In this document: positions 16,592 to 24,658 of the stretch, piece by piece
Layout of the letters: each line of letters opens with the position of its first letter
How positions within the stretch are numbered: the first letter of the stretch is position 1
Assembly (NCBI RefSeq): GCF_963977235.1
Contig: NZ_CAXBOD010000007.1
Location: forward strand, 1 to 64,000
Source: Albimonas sp963977235
GTDB lineage: Bacteria; Pseudomonadota; Alphaproteobacteria; Rhodobacterales; Rhodobacteraceae
Direction: 5' to 3'
DNA: 64,000 nucleotides
Translations under genes and position numbers: made by a program
The notes under the pieces: generated by a model
Told to the model about the DNA's origin: nothing
Seen by the model: only the letters and a program-made list of their open reading frames with translations
Databases searched by the model: none

Positions 16592-18145
16592 ATGAGACTT
16601 TCCGGAGCGGCCGCGCAGGCGATCGAGATCAACGTGGCGGAGCTGTTCCGCAAGCAGGCCCGGATCCGCGCGGACCGGCCGGCCGCCGTGCAGGGCGCGC
16701 GGACGATCACCTACGCCGAGCTCGACCGCCGGACAGACCGGCTGGCCGAGGCCCTGCGCGGCGCCGGCGTCGCCGAGGGCGACCGGGTCGCGATCCTCTC
16801 CGAGAACACCACGGCGTTCCTCGAGCTGTTCGTCGCCGCGGCCAAGATCGGGGCGATCGTCGCGACCCAGAACTGGCGCCTCTCGGGGGCGGAGCTGACG
16901 CACTGCTTCGACCTGGTGGAGCCGGCGCTGACCTTCGTCTCGGACCGCTTCGCCGCGGGGCTCGAGGCCGCCACCCGGGGCCGCTATCGCACGGTGCGCC
17001 TGGGCGAGGCCTATGAGGGGTTCCTTGCGGGCGGCGCGTCCCCGGCCGCGGGCTCGGTCTCGCATCCCGAAGCGGGGTTGCTGATCGTCTACACCTCGGG
17101 CACCACCGGCCTGCCCAAAGGCGCGCTGATCTCGCAGCGGGCGCTGATCGCGCGGGCGCAGCAGTATTGCACCGAGTTCGGCTTCGACCCGGAGGACGTG
17201 TTCTACGCCTGGTCCCCGATGTTCCACATCGCCAGCGCCGACCTCGCCATCGCCACGCTGATCATCGGGGGCACGGTGCAGGTGTCGGACGGGCTCGACT
17301 ATCCGCTGCTGCGTCGCCTGCTGGGCGAGGAGAAGCTGAGCAACCTGATCTTCTTCCCCGGCATGGTGGGCGAGGCGCTCGGCGAGCTTGCGAAGATGGA
17401 CCGCCCCGTGCGCAGCCTGAAGAAGTTCGGCGCGCTGGCCGACCTGTTTCCCGCGCGCGAGATCGCGGCGATGACCACGGCGCTGGGCAAGGAATACTGC
17501 AACACCTACGCCTCGACCGAGACCGGCATGGCGCCGGGCTGCGGCGGGCGCATCGCCGTCGGCGAGGCGCCGCGGACCTGGTCGAAGACCGAGAGCAACT
17601 TCTGCCTCGTGCGGCTGATCGACGAGGCGGGCCGCGAGGTGCCCGACGGCGAGACCGGAGAGCTGACGATGCGCGGCCCGACCCTGTTCTCGGGCTACTG
17701 GCGCAACGAGGCCGCGACCGCGGAGGCCTTCGCCGAGGGCTGGTATCGCACCGGCGACCTGTTCCGCCGCAACGCGGACGGCACGCTCGACTACATCGAC
17801 CGCAAGAAATACCTGGTGAAGTCGGGCGGCGAGAACATCTATCCCGCCGAGATCGAGCGGGTGGTCCTCCAGGATCCCGGCGTGGCCGAGGCGCTGGTGG
17901 TCCGGCGCGCGGACCCCAAGTGGGGCGAGGTTCCGGTGCTGGTGGTCACCGCCGACGAGACCGCCGTCACCGAGGACAGCCTGATCGCGCGCTGCCGCGA
18001 GAACCTTGCCGCCTACAAGCGCCCCAAGGCCGTGGTCTTCGTGCCTGCCGGGTTCTGGCCGCGCAACAACACCGGCAAGATCGTGCGTCGCGAGGTCGAG
18101 GACTGGATCGCCGAACGCGCGCGGGACGCCGCGCCGGCCGGGTGA
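16592..18145 (+). CDS. AMP-forming acyl-CoA ligase
   Basis: This 517-residue ANL enzyme has YTSGTTGLPKG, YASTET, the hinge segment DRKKYLVKSGGENIYP and the catalytic Lys in NNTGKIVRREV. It thioesterifies a carboxylic acid to CoA. It belongs to the long-chain/steroid-acid ligase type and is less similar to the other two ligases of the cluster than they are to each other. I placed the start downstream of operator 4, at the ATG with AAGGA upstream. In-frame ATGs further upstream would place the operator inside the gene. Confidence 0.87.
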   Translation: MRLSGAAAQAIEINVAELFRKQARIRADRPAAVQGARTITYAELDRRTDRLAEALRGAGVAEGDRVAILSENTTAFLELFVAAAKIGAIVATQNWRLSGAELTHCFDLVEPALTFVSDRFAAGLEAATRGRYRTVRLGEAYEGFLAGGASPAAGSVSHPEAGLLIVYTSGTTGLPKGALISQRALIARAQQYCTEFGFDPEDVFYAWSPMFHIASADLAIATLIIGGTVQVSDGLDYPLLRRLLGEEKLSNLIFFPGMVGEALGELAKMDRPVRSLKKFGALADLFPAREIAAMTTALGKEYCNTYASTETGMAPGCGGRIAVGEAPRTWSKTESNFCLVRLIDEAGREVPDGETGELTMRGPTLFSGYWRNEAATAEAFAEGWYRTGDLFRRNADGTLDYIDRKKYLVKSGGENIYPAEIERVVLQDPGVAEALVVRRADPKWGEVPVLVVTADETAVTEDSLIARCRENLAAYKRPKAVVFVPAGFWPRNNTGKIVRREVEDWIAERARDAAPAG

Positions 18146-18179
18146 TCCGGCCGGCGCCCGCGACGCCGAGCGCGCGGGG

Positions 18180-18929
18180 TCAGGTCTTCTCGAAGAACTT
18201 CTCCACCAGGCCGGTGACCTCGGAGTTGCGGCCCCTGCGGGTCTCGGCCGTGAAGCGGATCGCATGTTCCAGCGCCTCGATCCGCGGGGCCTGGAACCAG
18301 CGCTTCATGTAGCCGAACGCCTCCCGCGGCATCGCGGCGAGCGACTCGAGGGTCTCGACCGCCCGGGCGGCCAGCGCGTCCTGGGGCACGGTGGTGCAGG
18401 GGCCGCCCATCTCCTCGAGCCGCTCGGCCGGGATCTCGCGGGCCGAGAGCAGCAGATCGTAGGCGAGCCCGGCGTGGGTGGCGCCCTCGACGACGGCGGC
18501 CGCGATCGGCGAGCCCATGCCGATGCGGACCTCGGGCAGCTGGAAGACGGCCCCTTCGGCCGCCACGATGCGGTCGCAGACCAGCGCGTTGAGGAAGGCG
18601 CCGCCGATCATCCGGCCCTGGGTCATGGTGACGATGGGGCGGGGGCAGGTCAGCGTCGCCATCAGCAGGTCGGTGATGATCGCGGTGCGGTATTCGCTGG
18701 CCTGCTGATCGTCGAGCCCCTCGGGCCGCTTCAGGTCGACCCCGCCCGAAAACAGGGTCGCCGAGGCGCTGGTCCAGATTGCGCCCTTGAGGTCCTCGCG
18801 CTCGTGCAGGGAGGCCAGCGCCTCGGCATAGGCGTCGGTGACCGCGCGGGAGATCGAGCTGGCCTTGGCCGGCCGGTTGATCGACAGCCAGAGGATGCCG
18901 TCGGTCTCGGTTGCGATGAGGTCGGGCAA
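18180..18929 (-). CDS. Enoyl-CoA hydratase/isomerase family protein, TTG start
   Basis: This 249-residue crotonase-fold protein carries LFSGGVDLK, GRMIGGAFLNA and FQLPEVRIGMGSP. It is a clear paralogue of the crotonase at 41.8 kb: the N-termini read LPDLIATETDGILWLSINR and MSDLLLTQEDGILWASINR. That alignment and an AGGAG six bases upstream fix the start at a TTG codon, not at an upstream ATG. It probably acts on a CoA thioester made by the convergent ligase next to it. It is read leftward from operator site 5. Confidence 0.83.
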   Translation of the reverse strand: MPDLIATETDGILWLSINRPAKASSISRAVTDAYAEALASLHEREDLKGAIWTSASATLFSGGVDLKRPEGLDDQQASEYRTAIITDLLMATLTCPRPIVTMTQGRMIGGAFLNALVCDRIVAAEGAVFQLPEVRIGMGSPIAAAVVEGATHAGLAYDLLLSAREIPAERLEEMGGPCTTVPQDALAARAVETLESLAAMPREAFGYMKRWFQAPRIEALEHAIRFTAETRRGRNSEVTGLVEKFFEKT

Positions 18930-19029
18930 GGCGTGCTCCTGTCCATGCTGGTTTCCTCGCGGGCCCGCCCGCAAGTGGGGCGCGCGCTGCGGGCGCGGCG
19001 AGGCGGCGCCTCGCCTTCATCAAAAGCCT

Positions 19030-19041
19030 ACTGTTGACAGT
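19030..19041. promoter_or_regulatory. Palindromic operator, site 5 (ACTGTTGACAGT)
   Basis: This carries the shared core with inverted arms ACTGT/ACAGT. It is 49 bp before the first acyl-CoA dehydrogenase gene and 101 bp before the leftward crotonase gene, so it can serve both. Confidence 0.8.
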
Positions 19042-19089
19042 TGGCGTTGTCCATGCCAGTCAGACTGGAAACCGCTGGAGGAGAGACGG

Positions 19090-20196
19090 GTGAATTTCGA
19101 CTTCCCGGATGAAGTCAAAGCCATGCAGCAGCAGGCTTCGGACTATCTGACCCGGACCGGGTCCCGCGCGCTGGCGCGCAAGGTTCTGGATGGCGAGGGC
19201 GGCGTCGCGCGCCGCGACTGGGCCGAGATGGCGCGGATGGGATGGACTGGCCTGACGATCCCCGAGCGCTTCGGCGGCGCCGAGATCGGCCATATCGCGC
19301 TGTGCGGCCTGGCCTACGAGCTGGGCCGGCAGCTGACGCCCGCGCCCTTCGCCTCGTCGGTCTATCTGGTCGCCGAGGCGCTGACCCTGTTCGGCTCGGA
19401 CGCCCAGAAGCAGACCTGGCTGCCCGGCCTCGCCGAGGGCGCGCTGGCCGGCTGCTTCGCCCAGTCCGAGGGGCTGTCGAACGGCGGCGGCCACCTGCGC
19501 CGGGCGAGCGTCTCGGGCGGCCGGCTGAACGGCGCGAAGACGCCGGTCGCCGATGGCGTCTGCGCCGACTTCGCGCTGGTGCGCGCGAACGGGGAGGGGG
19601 GCGAGGCGCTCTATCTCGTCGACCTCTCGGGGCCGGGCGTCGCCCGGGCGCCGGTCCGCACGGTGGAGGGGATCCGCGAGCACGCCGAGATCCGCTTCGA
19701 CAACGCCCCCGCCGACCTGCTGGTCGAGGGGACCGCGCAGATCGAACGCCTGCTCGAGCGGGCCGCCGTGATGTTCGCCTTCGAGCAGGTCGGCGGCGCG
19801 CAGGCCTGTCTCGACATGGGCGTCGCCTATGCGCACGAGCGCTATGCCTTCGGGCGGCCGATCGGGTCGTTCCAGGCGATCAAGCACAAGCTGGCCGACA
19901 TTTTCGTCGCGACCGAACTGGCGCGCTCGAACGCCTATTTCGCGGCCTGGGCCCTGTCGACCGACGCCTCCGAGCTGCCGGTCGCCGCGGCCACGGCCCG
20001 GCTGAGCGCGGGCAAGGCCTACTGGCTGGCGGCGAAGGAAACCATCCAGACGCTGGGCGGCATCGGCTTCACCTGGGACATCGACGCCCAGCTCTACTAC
20101 CGCCGCCACAAGGCGCTGAAGCTGAACCTGGGGGCCGAGAGGTTCTGGGAAGACCGTCTGATCGAAGGCCTCAAGGCCGGCCTGGTCGAGCTGTGA
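19090..20196 (+). CDS. Acyl-CoA dehydrogenase, first subunit of a probable heteromeric enzyme
   Basis: This 368-residue flavoprotein has the acyl-CoA dehydrogenase fold. YAFGRPIGSFQAIKHKLAD is intact in the C-terminal domain and is followed by LGGIGFTWD. The position of the catalytic Glu in the Y-E-G-T motif of medium-chain enzymes reads LNLGA, so that base is missing. Asp330 replaces the Glu usual in FTWE. A second dehydrogenase gene starts 9 bp downstream. Adjacent pairs of this kind in actinobacterial steroid clusters form alpha2beta2 enzymes in which only one subunit supplies the base. The start is a GTG behind GGAGGAG. Confidence 0.82.
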   Translation: MNFDFPDEVKAMQQQASDYLTRTGSRALARKVLDGEGGVARRDWAEMARMGWTGLTIPERFGGAEIGHIALCGLAYELGRQLTPAPFASSVYLVAEALTLFGSDAQKQTWLPGLAEGALAGCFAQSEGLSNGGGHLRRASVSGGRLNGAKTPVADGVCADFALVRANGEGGEALYLVDLSGPGVARAPVRTVEGIREHAEIRFDNAPADLLVEGTAQIERLLERAAVMFAFEQVGGAQACLDMGVAYAHERYAFGRPIGSFQAIKHKLADIFVATELARSNAYFAAWALSTDASELPVAAATARLSAGKAYWLAAKETIQTLGGIGFTWDIDAQLYYRRHKALKLNLGAERFWEDRLIEGLKAGLVEL

Positions 20197-20205
20197 GGAA
20201 GAGCA

Positions 20206-21444
20206 ATGGATTTTCGTGACACCCCCGAAGACGCCGAGTACCGCGCCAGGGTCCGCGCCTTCCTGGAAAGCCACGCCAAGCTGGAGACGCCCGACAGCGG
20301 CCGCGGCTACCGCGACGGCAACGACGACCCCGCGGTGCTGGAAACGGCCCGCAAGTGGCAGCGGATCAAGGCCGAGGCCGGGTTCGCGGGCATCGTCTGG
20401 CCCCGGGAATACGGCGGGCAGGGCGGCAGCCAGCTCCACCACATCATCTACGAGCAGGAGGAGGCGCGCTTCGACGTCCCGCGCGGCAACTTCTTCTACA
20501 TCGGGCTCGGCTGGGCGATGCCGACGCTGTTCGCCTACAGCGACAAGACCGAGGTCCTCAAGCACGCCGACAAGGTCCTGCGCGGCGACGAGATCTGGTG
20601 CCAGCTGTTCTCCGAGCCTGCCGGCGGCTCCGACCTCGGCGCCCTGCGCACCAAGGCGGTGCGCGAGGGCGACGAGTGGGTGATCAACGGCCAGAAGATC
20701 TGGACCTCGGGCGGACAGTATTCCGACTTCGGCGTGCTGGTGGCCCGCAACGACACGACGCAGGCCAAGCACAAGGGCGTCACCTGCTTCATCCTCGACA
20801 TGAAGAGCCCCGGCGTGACGGTCCGGCCGATCAAGCAGATGTCGGGCGACAGCCATTTCAACGAGGTGTTCTTCGACGACGTCCGCGTCCACGACTCGCT
20901 CCGCCTGGGCGAGGTCGGCGAGGGCTGGAAGGTCGCGATGCACACCCTGATGAACGAGCGCTACAACCTCGTCGACCTGCCGCCCCCGGACTTCGAGCAG
21001 ATCTTCCACCTCGTCGCGGGGACCGAGCTTCCCTCGGGCCCCGCGCTCGAGGATCCGGCGATCCGCGGGCGGCTGGCCGACGTGTGGTGCCGGGCGCAGG
21101 GGATGAAATACACCAACTTCCGCACGATGTCGGCGCTCTCGCAGGGGCGGACGCCCGGGCCGGAAGTGTCGATCGGCAAGCTGGTCGCGGCGGGACGCCT
21201 GCAGGAGGTCGCGGACCTCGGCTCGGACCTGTTCGGCGAAAGCGGCCTGATCTGGACCGACGAGATGCCCCAGCGGGCGCTGTTCCAGCGCGCCTACCTC
21301 TACTCGCCCGGCTGGCGACTGGGAGGCGGCACCGACGAGATCCTGCGCAACACCATCGCCGAGCGCGTGCTTGGCCTGCCGCCCGAACCCCGCGCCGACA
21401 AGGGTGTGGCCTTCAAGGACATCCCCACCGGCCCCCCGGGCTGA
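20206..21444 (+). CDS. Acyl-CoA dehydrogenase, second subunit of a probable heteromeric enzyme
   Basis: This 412-residue acyl-CoA dehydrogenase has the FAD/substrate segments FSEPAGGSDL and WTSGGQYSDF and the C-terminal GGGTDEILRNTIAERVLGLP, typical of FadE26/28-type subunits. The medium-chain Y-E-G-T Glu is replaced by Gly, so any base must lie in another helix. It follows the first subunit after 9 bp and precedes the TRAP transporter genes in the same direction. I infer oxidation of a bulky or branched acyl-CoA side chain by the pair. Confidence 0.84.
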   Translation: MDFRDTPEDAEYRARVRAFLESHAKLETPDSGRGYRDGNDDPAVLETARKWQRIKAEAGFAGIVWPREYGGQGGSQLHHIIYEQEEARFDVPRGNFFYIGLGWAMPTLFAYSDKTEVLKHADKVLRGDEIWCQLFSEPAGGSDLGALRTKAVREGDEWVINGQKIWTSGGQYSDFGVLVARNDTTQAKHKGVTCFILDMKSPGVTVRPIKQMSGDSHFNEVFFDDVRVHDSLRLGEVGEGWKVAMHTLMNERYNLVDLPPPDFEQIFHLVAGTELPSGPALEDPAIRGRLADVWCRAQGMKYTNFRTMSALSQGRTPGPEVSIGKLVAAGRLQEVADLGSDLFGESGLIWTDEMPQRALFQRAYLYSPGWRLGGGTDEILRNTIAERVLGLPPEPRADKGVAFKDIPTGPPG

Positions 21445-21554
21445 TCCCCCGCGGAGCCACGTCTCGAGCGCTGACCCCCCACAGAAGTCCGCCCGGATGC
21501 CCGGCAAGCGGACCGCACAGGGCCGAATGGCCCGCAGCCAACGGAGGAGATCCC

Positions 21555-22673
21555 ATGACCCGCATATCCCGACCCGGCCTGGCCGCGGCGGCCTGCGCCG
21601 CAGCGGCGCTCGTCGCCGCCTCGCCCGCCTCGGCCAACAACCTGATCTACTCGATCTTCGTGTCGTCCGAGCATCTTCTGACCAAGGACGTGGCCGTTCC
21701 CTTCGCCGAGGAGCTGCGCGAGCGCACCCACGGCGAGATCGACTTCGAGGTCGTCAGCGGCGGCGCGCTCGCCGGCGCGCGGGAGACGCTGAAGGCGGTC
21801 GAGGACGGCACCGTCGACGCCGGCTACATCATCGACATCTACACCCCCTCGGCGCTGCCGCAGACCGCGCTCCTCTCGGACCTGTCGCTGCTGATCGACA
21901 ACTCGGTCGTGGCCTCCGCGGCGATGACCCAGACGGTGCTGCTCGACTGCCAGGAATGCCGGGAGAGCTTCGAGAAGCACAACGTGACGCCGCTGGGCTT
22001 CGTCTCGACCAGCGTCTACGCGCTTCAGTGCGCAAGGCCGGTGGCGACGCTGGCCGACGTGCAGGGCCTGAAGGTGCGCGCCACCGGGGCCTGGGCGGCG
22101 CTGATGTCCGAACTGGGGGCCACGCCGGTGAACATCCCCACCTCGGAGCTGTTCGAGGGGCTGCAGCGCGGCGCGATCGACTGTTCGGTCGGCCCCGTCT
22201 CGCATCTGCCGAGCTACTCGCTCTACGAGGTGGTGACCGACATCAACGAGATGCCGATCGGCGCCTATGCCGGCGGCCTGCCGCTGGACATGCGCAAGTC
22301 GGTCTGGGACGGGCTGAGCGACGAACAGCGGGCGATCGTCTACGACCTCGCGCCCAAGTACGTGGCGGCCGGCGCGCTGGGCTACAACCGCGTGAACCAG
22401 GAGGCCATCGACCAGTCGCGGACCCAGGGCATCGCCTGGCATCCCGAGGCCGCCGACATCGTCGCCGTCTACGACGCCTACAAGGAAAAGGTGCTGGCCG
22501 AGACCATCGCCAAGGGCGAGGCCGACGGCTCGATCAAGGACGCCAGGGCTCTGGTCGAGATCTACTCCGCCAACCTCGAGAAGTGGACGGAGATCATCGC
22601 GCGGATCGGCGACACCGACGCCGCCGCGCTCGAGCAGGCGCTGCGCGAGGAAGTTTACTCCAAGCTTCGCTGA
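21555..22673 (+). CDS. TRAP transporter solute-binding protein (DctP family), system 1
   Basis: This 372-residue periplasmic protein begins with a Sec signal peptide (Ala-rich core, cleavage likely after ASA near residue 28). It has DctP-family landmarks such as GLKVRATG, with the Arg that clamps a substrate carboxylate, and NIPTSELFEGLQRGAIDCSVGP. It captures an organic acid anion for the DctQ/DctM membrane proteins encoded next. A GGAGGAG-type ribosome site precedes the ATG. It lies downstream of the dehydrogenase pair, so import and oxidation are likely coexpressed. Confidence 0.9.
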   Translation: MTRISRPGLAAAACAAAALVAASPASANNLIYSIFVSSEHLLTKDVAVPFAEELRERTHGEIDFEVVSGGALAGARETLKAVEDGTVDAGYIIDIYTPSALPQTALLSDLSLLIDNSVVASAAMTQTVLLDCQECRESFEKHNVTPLGFVSTSVYALQCARPVATLADVQGLKVRATGAWAALMSELGATPVNIPTSELFEGLQRGAIDCSVGPVSHLPSYSLYEVVTDINEMPIGAYAGGLPLDMRKSVWDGLSDEQRAIVYDLAPKYVAAGALGYNRVNQEAIDQSRTQGIAWHPEAADIVAVYDAYKEKVLAETIAKGEADGSIKDARALVEIYSANLEKWTEIIARIGDTDAAALEQALREEVYSKLR

Positions 22674-22687
22674 CCCTGGCGGCTCGT

Positions 22688-22717
22688 CCGGCGCCGGCCT
22701 TTCGCGGCCGGCGCCGG
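22688..22717 (+). other. Perfect 12-base inverted repeat between dctP- and dctQ-like genes
   Basis: The arms CCGGCGCCGGCC and GGCCGGCGCCGG flank a 6-base TTTCGC loop, with no following T-run. Stable hairpins at this place often protect the abundant binding-protein message or lower downstream expression. That role is inferred here. Confidence 0.65.
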
Positions 22718-22748
22718 CGGCCCTGTCGGACCCTGGAAAGGCGCCCGG

Positions 22749-23300
22749 ATGACGGACTCCCTGCCGCGGCTCCGCCGCACGCTCGACTGGGTGCAACGCC
22801 CGGCGATGCTGCTCGCGGCGCTGCTGATCTTCCTGATGATGTTCCATGTGGTGCTGGATGTGCTGTCCAAGTACCTGCTGAACCAGCCGATCGTCGGCAC
22901 GCTCGAGATCGTGTCGAACTACTACATGGTCGCGATCGTGTTCCTGCCGCTGGCGGCCGTGCAGCTCCAGGACGGCCACGTGAAGGTCGAGGTGTTCACC
23001 ACCGCCTTGCCCCCTCGGCTGATCGCGGCCTTCGACGTCTTCGCAATGATCCTGACGCTGATCTACACGGTCCTGCTGACCTGGTTCGTGATGGTCGAGG
23101 CGCTCGAGCAGACCGGGATCCGCGAGAAGATCCAGGTGGGGATCGAGCTGATGCCCGTCTGGCCGGCGCGCTGGTTCGCCCCCCTCGGCGCGGCTCTGTT
23201 CGGGCTTGCGATCCTCCTCAGCCTTGCGGGCGCAGTGCTGCGGGTGCGCGGCCTCGACGCCACGACCCCCGGGAAAGAGAGCGACGAATGGACCGCCTGA
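22749..23300 (+). CDS. TRAP transporter small permease (DctQ family), system 1
   Basis: This 183-residue protein has four hydrophobic segments (about 20-40, 55-75, 93-115 and 138-160), the usual topology of DctQ subunits. It joins DctM to form the Na+-driven membrane part of the transporter. Its 3' end overlaps the large-subunit gene by 13 bp, so the two are probably translationally coupled. Confidence 0.88.
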   Translation: MTDSLPRLRRTLDWVQRPAMLLAALLIFLMMFHVVLDVLSKYLLNQPIVGTLEIVSNYYMVAIVFLPLAAVQLQDGHVKVEVFTTALPPRLIAAFDVFAMILTLIYTVLLTWFVMVEALEQTGIREKIQVGIELMPVWPARWFAPLGAALFGLAILLSLAGAVLRVRGLDATTPGKESDEWTA

Positions 23301-24601
23301 CCATCGGCTTCATCGGCGTGGGGATCGCGTTGATCCTGATGATGGTGCGCGTGCCCATCGCCATTGCGCTGGGCCTGGTGTCGCTGTGCGGGATCATCGT
23401 CCTGCGGGGGGCGGAGTCCGGTTTCGGGGTCCTGGGCTCGGCCCCGTTCGACTTCGCGGCCAGCTGGACGCTCTCGGCGATCCCGATGTACCTGCTGATG
23501 GGCGCCTTCGCCTATCACGCCAGGATCACCAGCGCGCTGTTCGACGCGGCGCGGGTCTGGTTCGGGCGGCTGCCGGGCGGCGTCGCCGTTGCCACCAACT
23601 TCGCCTGCGCGGGGTTTGCCGCCCTCTCGGGGTCCAGCCTCGCCACCGCGGCCGCGATGGGGCGGATCGCGATCCCCGAGATGCTGCGGCTGAACTACAA
23701 CCCCGGGCTCGCGGCCGCGGCGGCCGCGGCGGGGGGCACGCTGGGCGCGCTGATCCCGCCCTCGATCATGCTCGTCATCTTCGGCTGGATGGCCGAGGTC
23801 TCGGTCGGGCGCCTGCTGATGGGCGGGGTCGTGCCGGGGCTGCTGACCGCGGTGATGTACTCGGCCATGATCGTGCTGCGCTGCTCGCTGAACCCCTCGC
23901 TCGCCCCCCGGCTCGAGGAGCGGCCGACCTGGGGGGACCGGATCCGGGTGCTGGGGCCGGTCTGGCCGGTGCCGGTGCTGGTGATGGCGGTGCTGATCGG
24001 CATCTACGGCGGCATCGTCACCCCCACCGAGGCCGGCGCCTTCGGCGCCTTCGTGGTCTTCGTGATGGCGCTGGCGCGGCGGAGTCTGACCCGCTCGGTG
24101 CTGTTCGAGTCGCTGCGCGAGGCGCTGATCTCGACCTCGGGGATCTTCTTCATCGCGGTCTCGGCGATCATCTTCACCCGGTTCCTGACGCTCTCGGGTC
24201 TGCCCAACTTCCTCTCGCAGTTCGTCTCGGGCTCGGGGATGGAGCCGTTGACCATCGTCCTGGTCACCTCGGTGATCTATCTGATCCTGGGGATGTTCCT
24301 GGATCCGCTGGGGATCCTGCTGATCACGCTGCCGATCCTGATCCCGGTGTTCAAGGAGGCGGACATCGACCTGATCTGGATGGGGATCATCCTGATCAAG
24401 TACATCGAGATCGGGCTGCTGACGCCGCCGGTGGGGTTGAACGTCTTCGTGGTGAAGTCGGTGGTCGGCGACCGGATCCCGATCACCCAGATCTTCGGCG
24501 GCATGGTCTGGTTCCTGGCCGCCGAGGCGGTGATCATGACCCTGCTGATCGCCTTCCCCGCGATCACGCTGACCCTGCCCAACCTGATGATGGGCCGCTG
24601 A
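23288..24601 (+). CDS. TRAP transporter large permease (DctM family), system 1
   Basis: This 437-residue, roughly 12-helix membrane protein has DctM landmarks: LSGSSLATAAAMG, GTLGALIPPSIMLVIFG and GLLTPPVGLNVFVV. It is the transport channel that works with the DctP and DctQ proteins encoded just upstream. It ends the rightward unit and is followed by a GC-rich hairpin before the convergent carboxylase gene. Confidence 0.92.
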   Translation: MDRLTIGFIGVGIALILMMVRVPIAIALGLVSLCGIIVLRGAESGFGVLGSAPFDFAASWTLSAIPMYLLMGAFAYHARITSALFDAARVWFGRLPGGVAVATNFACAGFAALSGSSLATAAAMGRIAIPEMLRLNYNPGLAAAAAAAGGTLGALIPPSIMLVIFGWMAEVSVGRLLMGGVVPGLLTAVMYSAMIVLRCSLNPSLAPRLEERPTWGDRIRVLGPVWPVPVLVMAVLIGIYGGIVTPTEAGAFGAFVVFVMALARRSLTRSVLFESLREALISTSGIFFIAVSAIIFTRFLTLSGLPNFLSQFVSGSGMEPLTIVLVTSVIYLILGMFLDPLGILLITLPILIPVFKEADIDLIWMGIILIKYIEIGLLTPPVGLNVFVVKSVVGDRIPITQIFGGMVWFLAAEAVIMTLLIAFPAITLTLPNLMMGR

Positions 24602-24612
24602 GGCGGGCAGGG

Positions 24613-24655
24613 CCCCCGCGCGCATCGCGGCCCTCGCGGGCGGTGCGCGCGGGGG
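24613..24655. terminator. GC-rich hairpin between convergent dctM and carboxylase genes
   Basis: Twelve-base arms (CCCCCGCGCGCA and TGCGCGCGGGGG) flank a 19-base loop that can itself fold. There is no T-run. It is located exactly between two convergent stop codons. Confidence 0.5.
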
Positions 24656-24658
24656 GGC

